DNA from: Alcaligenaceae bacterium
GTDB taxonomy: Bacteria; Pseudomonadota; Gammaproteobacteria; Burkholderiales; Burkholderiaceae_B
Reading direction: 5' to 3'
Assembly (NCBI GenBank): GCA_013416455.1
Contig: JACCES010000001.1
Span: 186,001 to 250,000 of the forward strand
DNA length: 64,000 nucleotides
Shown here piece after piece: positions 52,490 through 60,382 of this stretch (its first letter is position 1; each line of letters starts with the position of its first letter). The notes under the pieces were generated by a model, which was not told the origin of the DNA, searched no databases, and saw only the letters and a program-made list of their open reading frames with translations. The translations under genes and the position numbers were made by a program.

Positions 52490-52675
52490 CGCAAGCATGC
52501 GGGCTGGCTCGCCCCCGATCCAGGTGCGAAGCCATGTACCGTCCCCATGCAGGCAATTCGACGCCAAGGAAGGGGTCGAGCGGTTTGGCCATCCCGCCCA
52601 CTCGCGGGGGACACGCGAAGGCCGCTACCGACATTCATGCGCTGCAAGTGGGCGATATCGCTCATGACCGTTTCC

Positions 52676-53743
52676 TCAGCCCGCGCTCGTTGCGCTCAAG
52701 AATGGATAGTCAATGTAGCCTTGGGCGCCGGGCGAATAGAAGGTGTTCTTGTCTGGCGTGTTCAGCGGTGCGCCCTGGCGGAACCGTACGGGCAGATCAG
52801 GGTTGGCCAGGAAGGCGCCGCCGAACACGGCCGCGTCGGCCCGACCATCGGCCAGCATGGCTTCAGCCGTTGCCTGGTCCAGGCCGCCGCCGGCCAGATA
52901 GGCACCATTGAAGCGAGGACGCAGCAGGGCGTGATAATCGACGCCGGCACCGAATAGCGCAACATGCAGGTACGCCAGATTCATGTCGCGCAGCTGCTCG
53001 ACCATGTAGGTGTAGGTTTCCTGCGGCGCGGCATCGGTGATGCTGTTGAAGTTCATCTCCGGAGAGATCTTGATGCCGACACGGTCGGCGCCAACCTGGG
53101 CCGCCATCGCGGCAAGCGCCTCCAGCGCGAAGCGGGCGCGGCCCGCGACTGAACCGCCGTATGGGTCCTGGCGCTGGTTGCTGCCGGAAGACAGGAACTG
53201 TTCGGGCAGATAGCCAGACGCCGCATGCAGCTCGACGCCATCGAAGCCCGCCGCGATGGCGCGGCGCGCGGCCTGGCCGTAATCGTTAACAATGCCGGTG
53301 ATCTCTGCCAGGCCCAGCTCGCGGGGCGTGACGTAGTCAACCTGGCCCTCGGGCGTCCATGCCTGGCCTTCCGGCTTGATCGCCGATGGCGCCACGGGTG
53401 TTGCGCCATTGATCAACGAGGGGTGGGAGATGCGACCGCAGTGCATCAACTGCATGAAAATGCGGCCGCCTTTGGCGTGAACCGCTTCGGTCACCTTCTT
53501 CCAGGCGGCGATCTGCGCATCGGTTTCGATGCCCGGTGTGCGTACATAACCCTTGCCCATGGCAACCGGAAAGACACCTTCGGTGATGATCAAACCCGCT
53601 CCGGCGCGTTGGGCATAGTATTGGGCGACCAGATCGCCGGGGATACCCTCATCATCGGCGCGTGAACGGGTCATGGGTGCCATGACCAGGCGATTCGCCA
53701 ATGTATGGCGGCCGATTGAGACAGAAGTAAACAGCTGGCCCAT
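52676..53743 (-). CDS. Old yellow enzyme family alkene reductase (NemA-like)
   Basis: A 355-residue FMN-dependent oxidoreductase of the old yellow enzyme family, which reduces activated C=C bonds or nitro compounds with NAD(P)H. It shows NRLVMAPMTRSRA near the start, QLMHCGRISHP, the FMN/substrate motif HAASGYLPEQFLSSGSNQR with DPYGGS, and AVFGGAFLANPDLP near the end. ATG 53743 follows AAGGAG by six bases. It diverges from a LysR gene that probably controls it. The 186 bases before its stop hold no gene. Confidence 0.95.
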   Translation of the reverse strand: MGQLFTSVSIGRHTLANRLVMAPMTRSRADDEGIPGDLVAQYYAQRAGAGLIITEGVFPVAMGKGYVRTPGIETDAQIAAWKKVTEAVHAKGGRIFMQLMHCGRISHPSLINGATPVAPSAIKPEGQAWTPEGQVDYVTPRELGLAEITGIVNDYGQAARRAIAAGFDGVELHAASGYLPEQFLSSGSNQRQDPYGGSVAGRARFALEALAAMAAQVGADRVGIKISPEMNFNSITDAAPQETYTYMVEQLRDMNLAYLHVALFGAGVDYHALLRPRFNGAYLAGGGLDQATAEAMLADGRADAAVFGGAFLANPDLPVRFRQGAPLNTPDKNTFYSPGAQGYIDYPFLSATSAG

Positions 53744-53849
53744 GTTGTGCTCCTTGGTGGAAGTGAGTATGGAGACATCATCGGCCATCGTCAGTTTGAG
53801 ATAAAGTAGCTAAAATCGAAATAATTGATCCATTGGTGGAGCAGTTGGC

Positions 53850-54743
53850 ATGGAACTGTTGAACGACATGGCTTTGTTTGTCGAGGTGGTCAAAGCGGGG
53901 GGCTTTCGCCGGGCGGCCCTGGCCGTTGGTATGCCGAACTCCACCGTTTCGCGCCGAATCAGCGGCCTGGAAAAGGCAATCGGCCTACGTCTGCTTCACC
54001 GAACCACACGCAAGATAGAGCTGACAGAGGCCGGGCAGATTTATTTTGAACGGTGCAAACGCATTGTTGATGAGGCGAAACTGGCCCATGAAGAGCTTGG
54101 CGAGATGCTGGCCCAACCCACCGGTGTATTGAAAGCGTCGCTGCCGGTGGATTTCGCCAATATCTACCTGGCGCCGCTGATTGTCGAATTCGCGCGCGCC
54201 TATCCGGGCATCACCTTTGAATTCGACCTGACGCCCCGTCTTGTCGATCTCGTATCCGAGCCATTCGACATTGCAATCCGCATGGGCCATCCACCAAGCT
54301 CAAACCTGATTGCGCGGCATCTGTCCGACTTGCCGTGCCATCTCTACGCCTCGCCGCGTTATCTCAAGGAATTCGGCGAGCCAGACCACCCGGGCGAGCT
54401 GGCGCGGCATGAGTGCATTGCATTTCCAGCGACAAAACCTCATGTGTGGACGCTGCACAAGGCGGCAGAAACACTGGAAATCGCCGTCGGCGGGCGGTTT
54501 CAAGCCAATAGCGTAGGTCTGATTCAACGGCTGGCCACATTTGATCAGGGGGTCGCCATCCTGCCGGAAAAAATTGTGGGGGATGACGTGGCGCATGGGC
54601 GCTTGCGTCGAATTCTTGGGGAATGGGAGGGGCCGCCCACTCCCGTCTACGCCATGACGGAAACGCGTCTGTTGCCCGCCAAGACACGTCGTTTTATTGA
54701 GTTTCTGCGCGAAAAGCTTAGTGTATATACGAAGGCGGGATAA
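53850..54743 (+). CDS. LysR family transcriptional regulator
   Basis: A 297-residue LysR-type regulator of the CrgA/AaeR-like group: MELLNDMALFVEVVKAGGFRRAALAVGMPNSTVSRRISGLEKAIGLRLLHRTTRKIELTEAG forms the DNA-binding part, given here only as the family match, and LKASLPVDFANIYLAPLIVEFARAYPGI starts the effector domain. It is divergent from the old yellow enzyme gene with 106 bases between starts. Confidence 0.93.
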   Translation: MELLNDMALFVEVVKAGGFRRAALAVGMPNSTVSRRISGLEKAIGLRLLHRTTRKIELTEAGQIYFERCKRIVDEAKLAHEELGEMLAQPTGVLKASLPVDFANIYLAPLIVEFARAYPGITFEFDLTPRLVDLVSEPFDIAIRMGHPPSSNLIARHLSDLPCHLYASPRYLKEFGEPDHPGELARHECIAFPATKPHVWTLHKAAETLEIAVGGRFQANSVGLIQRLATFDQGVAILPEKIVGDDVAHGRLRRILGEWEGPPTPVYAMTETRLLPAKTRRFIEFLREKLSVYTKAG

Positions 54744-54776
54744 ATGCTTCCAAGCGAGCCCTTCGAGACGGATTGC

Positions 54777-54923
54777 CTACTTTTCCCCTTTGCCGTGCAT
54801 CACCATGATTGTTTGCTGCATCAATGCACAAAGTGACTTCTTACCAGCCTTGATGGCAAAGACCTCTGGCTCGAAGCTGGCGCGAACACGCTCAGCGAAG
54901 GCGGGGCCGAAAATAGGTGTCAT
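54777..54923 (-). pseudogene. Remnant of a PaaI-type thioesterase with an internal deletion
   Basis: A 48-codon frame, MTPIFGPAFAERVRASFEP then EVFAIKAGKKSLCALMQQTIMVMHGKGEK. The first 18 or so residues look like the start of a PaaI-family hot-dog thioesterase, and the last 28 like its C-terminus (CALMQQT is typical there). The central 90 or so residues, including the catalytic part, are absent although the frame is preserved. No ribosome site is visible. I read it as a deleted gene; homology is by recall. Confidence 0.5.
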
Positions 54924-55005
54924 GGTGTGTGATGCCGCGCTATGGGCCACAGGTTGACGGTATCAGCATCCCGGGCGTATGTCCGGCGTGAGGCGCTGTC
55001 AGCGG

Positions 55006-55368
55006 CTAATTAAGCCGGTGTCCGGTCGGTTCCTGCTCTTGAGCCTCGAGTATGAGGGCTTCCAGCTTCGGCGACGTTTTCAATGCCAGTACCGCGGTGC
55101 CGGGATTGGCGTCGTCCTGTTCCAGGTGTAGTTCGATGCTCTGTCCCTCGAAGGCGCCGGGATTGGCCTGGATCTGAACATACTGTTTCAGCAGGCGATC
55201 GACGGCTTTCTGGGCTTCAAGGAGTTGTACGCCCATGGACGATTGCGCGTGCAGCTTGAATTGTTGTTCTATCGTTTTGGCCAGGTCCCAGCTGAAGAAT
55301 ACGAGGGCGTTGCGGCCGTGGCATTCCGGGTGCAGGAATCCCCAGGATTCATGAGGCGCGTTATTCAA
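55006..55368 (-). CDS. Uncharacterised soluble protein
   Basis: A 120-residue protein, predicted mixed alpha/beta, with a helical middle (SSMGVQLLEAQKAVDRLLKQYVQ) and no signal or membrane segment. Codon use looks like a real gene. No family is recognised. It follows the thioesterase remnant on the same strand. Confidence 0.6.
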   Translation of the reverse strand: MNNAPHESWGFLHPECHGRNALVFFSWDLAKTIEQQFKLHAQSSMGVQLLEAQKAVDRLLKQYVQIQANPGAFEGQSIELHLEQDDANPGTAVLALKTSPKLEALILEAQEQEPTGHRLN

Positions 55369-55452
55369 GATGTCTCATCAATGTAAGTGTGTGGGCAAAG
55401 CGTGATGCGATTCAGTTGAAAGTGTAGCAGCAGGATATGTGGTCCATTTCCG

Positions 55453-55650
55453 CTATGGTCGGGTCAGCATCAGGTACAGCATGGCAATGGACATGATGAA
55501 GAAATAGACTGCAACACCCGCCAACAGACTTTGGGAGATCTGCCGACCGCGTCGGCGCCGACCCGTGTTCGCGTCGGTGTGCCGGTGCGGGCCCCAGTGC
55601 CATACGCACGCGGCAGCCAGTATGCTGAGAAGTACGATCCAGACTTTCAT
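55453..55650 (-). CDS. Small membrane protein with two transmembrane segments
   Basis: A 65-residue protein with hydrophobic stretches at 3-17 (VWIVLLSILAAACVW) and 42-62 (SLLAGVAVYFFIMSIAMLYLM), joined by an Arg-rich loop (GRRRRGRQ). The ATG at 55650 begins directly before the first hydrophobic segment. No function is recognised. Confidence 0.55.
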   Translation of the reverse strand: MKVWIVLLSILAAACVWHWGPHRHTDANTGRRRRGRQISQSLLAGVAVYFFIMSIAMLYLMLTRP

Positions 55651-55689
55651 GTGTGGATTGTAGCGGCAGAGATCTGGCAAAGCGGCGCC

Positions 55690-56601
55690 TCACTCCTCAT
55701 CGATCTGCCGGAACGCCTGTACCAGACAATCCAGCAGCGAGCGTACGGCCGGCATTTGCCCGCGGCGGGATGCGTAGACAGCGTGGATGATCTCCGGGCG
55801 TGGCTCCCAGTCGGGCAGAATCCGGACCAGGCTGCCGCCGTCCAGCTCGTCGCGGATGAACATGGTGGGCAGCTGTACCACGCCTACGCCGCCGAGGGCG
55901 GCATCGCGCAGCGCCGGCATGGATTGCGTGACGTAGCGTGGGCTGTGGCGCACTTCGGCGTGCCCTCCGTCAGGCCCCTGAAGCAGCCAGCGGTGTGTTT
56001 CCTGCGGCAGCCCCATGTCCAGGCTGGGCCAGTGCGATAAATCCATGGGTCCAGAGGGCTGGCCGCGGGCTGCCAGCAATCGTGGCGCGGCGACCAGGCA
56101 CTGGCGCCTTTCGGCCAGCGTACGCAGTACCAGATCGCTGTCCTGCAAGGGCGGCGGGCGCACGCGTATGGCCAGATCCAGGCCCTCGGCTACAACATCC
56201 ACACGGCGATTGGTTTCATCCACGTGGAGCACTACGCGGGGGTACTGCGCCATGAATCGGCCCAGTATCGCCCCGACTCGGGCGGCCAGCAGCGCGACGG
56301 GGCAGCTCAGGCGCACCAGGCCACAAGGTTCGGCGTGAGTCGAGGCCGCGAATTCTTCCGCCGCTTCGGCTTCGGTCAGCATCGCACGGCAGTGCTCGTA
56401 GTAGCGCCTGCCCACTTCCGTTACGGAGAAACTACGCGTCGAACGCCGCAATAGCGTCGTCCCAAGGCGTTTTTCCAACAGGGCCACACGGCGGCTGAGC
56501 TTGGATTTGGGAATGCCCAGGGCGCGCCCGGCGGGTGCAAAGCCGCCATGCTCCACCACTTGGGCGAAGTAATACAGTTCGTTCAGGTCCGGCAGTTTCA
56601 T
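55690..56601 (-). CDS. LysR family transcriptional regulator
   Basis: A 303-residue LysR-type regulator: NELYYFAQVVEHGGFAPAGRALGIPKSKLSRRVALLEKRLG is its helix-turn-helix and CGLVRLSCPVALLAARVGAILGRFM starts the effector domain. It diverges from the pirin gene; the 131 bases between them hold a nested double inverted repeat that probably is its operator. Confidence 0.93.
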   Translation of the reverse strand: MKLPDLNELYYFAQVVEHGGFAPAGRALGIPKSKLSRRVALLEKRLGTTLLRRSTRSFSVTEVGRRYYEHCRAMLTEAEAAEEFAASTHAEPCGLVRLSCPVALLAARVGAILGRFMAQYPRVVLHVDETNRRVDVVAEGLDLAIRVRPPPLQDSDLVLRTLAERRQCLVAAPRLLAARGQPSGPMDLSHWPSLDMGLPQETHRWLLQGPDGGHAEVRHSPRYVTQSMPALRDAALGGVGVVQLPTMFIRDELDGGSLVRILPDWEPRPEIIHAVYASRRGQMPAVRSLLDCLVQAFRQIDEE

Positions 56602-56611
56602 CGTTTCATAA

Positions 56612-56660
56612 TTGGAACTCTGAGGCTGAATATTTTGACCTATTCAGGATATTGTTCCAA
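56612..56660. promoter_or_regulatory. Nested double inverted repeat, candidate LysR operator
   Basis: Outer arms TTGGAAC (56612-56618) and GTTCCAA (56654-56660) enclose inner arms CTGAATA (56626-56632) and TATTCAG (56641-56647). Spacers are seven, eight and six bases, so the element is almost symmetric around one centre. It lies between the divergent LysR and pirin genes. Confidence 0.7.
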
Positions 56661-56732
56661 GTACATACTTATGTTTATGTTCAACGAATCGCTTCAGCTC
56701 CCGGTGGCGATCCTTTTTCATGGAGGTGAATC

Positions 56733-57638
56733 ATGCTCAAGAAGATCCTGGGTGTTTACGAAGCACCGCGCCCTCATTGGGTGGGCGATGGCTTTCCGGT
56801 GCGTTCATTGTTCAGCTATGGCGATCACGGCAAGGCATTGAGCCCCTTTCTGCTGCTGGACCATGCTGGCCCGCAGACTTTCGCCCCCACCACCGCCCGG
56901 CGTGGTGTCGGTATGCATCCCCACCGCGGGTTCGAGACGGTGACCATCGTCTACGAAGGTGAAGTCGCTCACAGGGATTCCACTGGCGCGGGCGGCTCCA
57001 TCGGTCCTGGCGATGTGCAGTGGATGACGGCGGCCTCGGGCATCCTGCACGAGGAATTCCATTCCGATGCCTTTGCCCGACAGGGCGGCCGGCTGGAAAT
57101 GGTGCAGTTGTGGGTAAACCTGCCGGCCAAGGACAAAATGTCCGATCCCGGCTACCAGGCGCTTTCCGACCGCGACATTCCGACGGCCGAGCTGCCTGGG
57201 GGCGCCGGGTGTCTGCGCGTGATTGCGGGCGAATACGGATCCGTCCATGGCCCGGCACGTACCTTCACACCCATTGACGTATGGGATGTGCGGCTCAAGG
57301 CGTCGGCCGCCGCCACGTTGGCGGCTCGTCCGGGCCGCACGCTGGCATTGGTCGTGCTGCACGGCACTGTGCTCGTCAATGGACAGGAGGTGGCACGCGC
57401 GGGCCAGCTGGTGCACATGGAGCGTGGCGGAGATGCCGTGCATCTGGAGGCGAACAACGATGTCACGCTGTTGTGGCTGTCGGGTGAACCGATTGACGAG
57501 CCTGTCGTGGGCCATGGCCCCTTTGTGATGAATACCGAGGCGGAGATCAGGCAAGCCTTCGCCGATTTCCGCAGCGGCCGGTTCGGCCACATTCCGCCTG
57601 TCGAGCATGGCCGGGATGAAGCCTCGCTCGATCATTGA
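56733..57638 (+). CDS. Pirin family protein
   Basis: A 301-residue bicupin of the pirin family. The N-terminal cupin carries the metal ligands H62 and H64 (GMHPHRGFETV), H106 and E108 (SGILHEEFH). Bacterial pirins can act as quercetin dioxygenases or redox-linked regulators; which applies here is unclear. GGAGG (56721-56725) lies seven bases before the ATG. The following hydrolase gene is 76 bases downstream in the same direction. Confidence 0.94.
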   Translation: MLKKILGVYEAPRPHWVGDGFPVRSLFSYGDHGKALSPFLLLDHAGPQTFAPTTARRGVGMHPHRGFETVTIVYEGEVAHRDSTGAGGSIGPGDVQWMTAASGILHEEFHSDAFARQGGRLEMVQLWVNLPAKDKMSDPGYQALSDRDIPTAELPGGAGCLRVIAGEYGSVHGPARTFTPIDVWDVRLKASAAATLAARPGRTLALVVLHGTVLVNGQEVARAGQLVHMERGGDAVHLEANNDVTLLWLSGEPIDEPVVGHGPFVMNTEAEIRQAFADFRSGRFGHIPPVEHGRDEASLDH

Positions 57639-57714
57639 CCGGGGGCCGAAGCGCAATCCCCGCAGCTCACAGCCCCCGCATTTTTCCTCGTCTTCAACCT
57701 TCAAGGAGAGCATT

Positions 57715-58347
57715 ATGAGCAGGAAACCCTACGTACGCCTGGACAAGGACAACGCCGTCGTGCTGCTGGTGGACCATCAGACCGGTCTGCTGTCACTGGT
57801 GCGCGATATCGACCCCGACAAGTTCAAGAACAATGTCCTGGCCCTGGCGGACATGGCCGAATATTTCAAGCTGCCCACCATCCTGACGACCAGTTTTGAA
57901 AACGGCCCCAATGGCCCGCTGGTACCCGAGCTCAAGGAAAAATTCCCCGATGCTCCCTATATCGCCCGCCCCGGGCAGATCAATGCCTGGGACAACGAGG
58001 ATTTCGTGAAAGCCATCAAGGCCACGGGCAGGAAGCAGCTCATTGTGGCGGGCGTGGTGACTGAGGTGTGCGTCGCCTTCCCGGTCCTCTCGGCCCTGGA
58101 AGAAGGCTTTGATGTATTCGTGATTGCCGATGCGTCGGGCACGTTCAACAGCATGACCCAGCAGGCTGCCTGGAGCCGCATGGAACAGGCCGGCGCCCAG
58201 CTCATGACCTGGTTCGGCGCAGCGTGCGAACTGCATCGTGATTGGCGCAACGATATCGAGGGGCTGGGCACGTTGTTCTCGAACCATATCCCCGATTACC
58301 GCAACCTCATGAGCAGCTACGCCACGCTGACCGCGGCAGCCAAGTAG
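57715..58347 (+). CDS. YcaC-like cysteine hydrolase (isochorismatase superfamily)
   Basis: A 210-residue alpha/beta hydrolase of the isochorismatase-like family. The catalytic Asp is D20 (VLLVDHQTGLL) and the nucleophile C119 (GVVTEVCVAFP); the segment YIARPGQINAWDNEDFVKAI is characteristic of YcaC. Its substrate is unknown, as for YcaC. AAGGAG (57703-57708) lies six bases before ATG 57715. It is probably co-transcribed with the pirin gene, as pirin - hydrolase pairs are usual. Confidence 0.92.
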   Translation: MSRKPYVRLDKDNAVVLLVDHQTGLLSLVRDIDPDKFKNNVLALADMAEYFKLPTILTTSFENGPNGPLVPELKEKFPDAPYIARPGQINAWDNEDFVKAIKATGRKQLIVAGVVTEVCVAFPVLSALEEGFDVFVIADASGTFNSMTQQAAWSRMEQAGAQLMTWFGAACELHRDWRNDIEGLGTLFSNHIPDYRNLMSSYATLTAAAK

Positions 58348-58370
58348 TGTGCCGGATGCCCTGACCACGA

Positions 58371-58414
58371 GCCCATACGCAGGTCGGTACCTTGCGCATG
58401 GGCGGTTCTTTTGT
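58371..58414 (+). terminator. Rho-independent terminator after the YcaC-like gene
   Basis: GCCCAT-A-CGCA pairs with TGCG-C-ATGGGC (58371-58403) with one mismatch and a small loop, followed by GGTTCTTTTGTC. The T-rich tail makes it the most typical terminator in the window. Confidence 0.65.
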
Positions 58415-58490
58415 CTGCCCCCGCCGTTATCCCTGGCTTTTGATCCTCCGGCCCCTTGGTCCTGGCAGACTGGCTTGCAATCATTTCACA

Positions 58491-59393
58491 TCATGCGCCA
58501 AAGAGTGGTTCAGGGAGTCCTTTGACTCCCAGTCCGCGAATTTCGAAAAGCCCCCCTATGTTGGGTTGGGACTCGAAGTCGGATTTCTCTGCCATTCTTG
58601 TTGCCGAGGTCACATACATCACATCATGGTTTTCACCGCCAAAGGTGCACATGGTCGGATGTCTGACGGGTGTCCGGACGGTACGTATCAGTTTCCCGTC
58701 GGGGCTATAACAAGCGATGTCCCAGTCGTAGACGTGCGCGCACCAATAGTTTCCGTCTGTATCGACGGTGGCGCCGTCAACCCGCGCGGCTTTGCCGACA
58801 GTCGAAATGAAAACCCTTTTGTTGCTCAAATTTCCGGATTCAATATCCAGATCGTAAGCCCAGACCGTATCTGCTCGAGAGTCCGCATAATACATGGTCT
58901 TGTCGTCCGGACTGAATGCAATGCCATTCGACGCAATAATCCCATCTTCGAGTTTGTGGACAGTGAAATCGGGGTCCAGTCTATATAATCCCGCATCCGC
59001 GGTCTTGACATCCCGGTTGATGCTTCCGCACCAATATCTTCCCCGGCGATCGCATTTGCCGTCATTCAGGCATTTGGTTTCCCCGATGTCCGCATCGGCT
59101 ATGTGTTCATAAGTGTTGCTTTCCAAGTCAACAAAAGAGAATCCGCGTTTCATCCCGGCAACGATCTTCCCGTTGGGCCGGAATACGAGCGATCCGATTT
59201 CCTCCGGGGTTTCCCATGTGAGAAATTCCGTGGTTTCCGGATTGTACTTGTGGATCTTGCCGGCGATATTGTCACACCAATACAGGGATTTTTCACGGTC
59301 GTTCCATATGGGCCCTTCTCCAAGAATGTTCTTGGCGTCCACCACACACTTTATTTCCACCATTGGCTCGGTACCTTCTGAAGTTGATCTCAT
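58491..59393 (-). CDS. SMP-30/gluconolactonase/LRE family lactonase
   Basis: A 300-residue six-bladed beta-propeller of the SMP-30 family, which opens sugar or other lactones with a divalent metal. Metal-site motifs are ILGEGPIWNDREKSLYWCDN at the start, KCLNDGKCDRRGRYWCGS in the middle and IIASNGIAFSPDDKTMYYADS. The start at 59393 overlaps the Bug stop (ATGA), so the genes are coupled; an internal ATG at 59363 is an alternative. It is the last gene of the amidase - Bug - lactonase operon. Confidence 0.92.
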   Translation of the reverse strand: MRSTSEGTEPMVEIKCVVDAKNILGEGPIWNDREKSLYWCDNIAGKIHKYNPETTEFLTWETPEEIGSLVFRPNGKIVAGMKRGFSFVDLESNTYEHIADADIGETKCLNDGKCDRRGRYWCGSINRDVKTADAGLYRLDPDFTVHKLEDGIIASNGIAFSPDDKTMYYADSRADTVWAYDLDIESGNLSNKRVFISTVGKAARVDGATVDTDGNYWCAHVYDWDIACYSPDGKLIRTVRTPVRHPTMCTFGGENHDVMYVTSATRMAEKSDFESQPNIGGLFEIRGLGVKGLPEPLFGA

Positions 59394-60382
59394 TGAACGG
59401 AAATGTTGGATTCACTGACGATCTGGCCCCATTTCTGCAGGTCGTCTTCAATCAATGACTGGAAGTCATCGGCTGCGGATGTCTTTGCCGTCGCGCCGAT
59501 CGATCTCAGTTGGGTTTGCATTTCCTCACTTTGAACGACCGCATGAATGTCGCGATTCAGTTGATCCAGTACGGGCTGGGGGGTGCCGCGCGGTGCCAGG
59601 ACGCCAAACCATGGACTCGCCGCGAGCTCCGGGAAGCCCAGCTCGGAGAATGTCGGTACGTCTGGCAGCAGTTCCGATCGATCGGTGCTGGTCACCGCCA
59701 GCGGCTGAAGCGCCCCGGAGCGTACATGGGAAACTACAGAGGGAACGCTCGAAAAGGTAATGTCCACCCTTTCGGCGATCAGATCGATGAGCGCCTGGCT
59801 GATCCCCGTGTACGGGACATGCGTGGTTTTTGTCCCTGTGGCTTTGTTGAACAGTTCGGACAGCAGATGGTTCAGTGATCCGCTGCCTGGAGACGCTGAG
59901 TTGAGGCGGCCATCCTCGGTTTTGGCCAGGGCGATGAACGATTCAAGGTTCTCGACTTTCAGGCCCTTGTGGACCACTGCGACAAACGGCAATTGCGCAA
60001 CGGGTGAAACAGCAACGAAATCGCGGATTGGATCCCAGGCCAGGTTCGAATACAGTGCTGGGCTGGTGACGTGCGAGCCGGCATAGGTAAATAGCAGGGT
60101 GTGTCCGTCCGGAGCGGATTTGGCTACTTCGGTTGTGCCGATGTTGCCGTTTGCGCCCGCCTTGTTCTCTACAACGACGGGCTGCCGCCATCGTTCGGCC
60201 AGCTTATTGGCCATCAGCCGCGCCATTGCGTCAGATGCGCCGCCGGGCGCCTGAGGGACAACGATTCTTACTTCCCGTAAGGGAAAGTCCTGTGCGTTCG
60301 TCACGCTGGGGGCAGCGAGAACGGGCGCCGTGATCAGTCCGACGAGCAGAGGCTTGATCGATATCGAGCGGGATGATTTCAT
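59390..60382 (-). CDS. Bug-type (TctC-like) periplasmic substrate-binding protein 5
   Basis: A 330-residue Bug receptor. The signal peptide runs to about 30 (APSVTNAQDFP), then REVRIVVPQAPGGASDAMAR, APDGHTLLFTYAG and HVPYTGISQALIDLIAE. It overlaps both neighbours by four bases: its start with the amidase stop and its stop with the lactonase start. Equal expression of a receptor, an amidase and a lactonase suggests import and hydrolysis of one amide or lactone compound. Confidence 0.93.
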   Translation of the reverse strand: MKSSRSISIKPLLVGLITAPVLAAPSVTNAQDFPLREVRIVVPQAPGGASDAMARLMANKLAERWRQPVVVENKAGANGNIGTTEVAKSAPDGHTLLFTYAGSHVTSPALYSNLAWDPIRDFVAVSPVAQLPFVAVVHKGLKVENLESFIALAKTEDGRLNSASPGSGSLNHLLSELFNKATGTKTTHVPYTGISQALIDLIAERVDITFSSVPSVVSHVRSGALQPLAVTSTDRSELLPDVPTFSELGFPELAASPWFGVLAPRGTPQPVLDQLNRDIHAVVQSEEMQTQLRSIGATAKTSAADDFQSLIEDDLQKWGQIVSESNISVQ

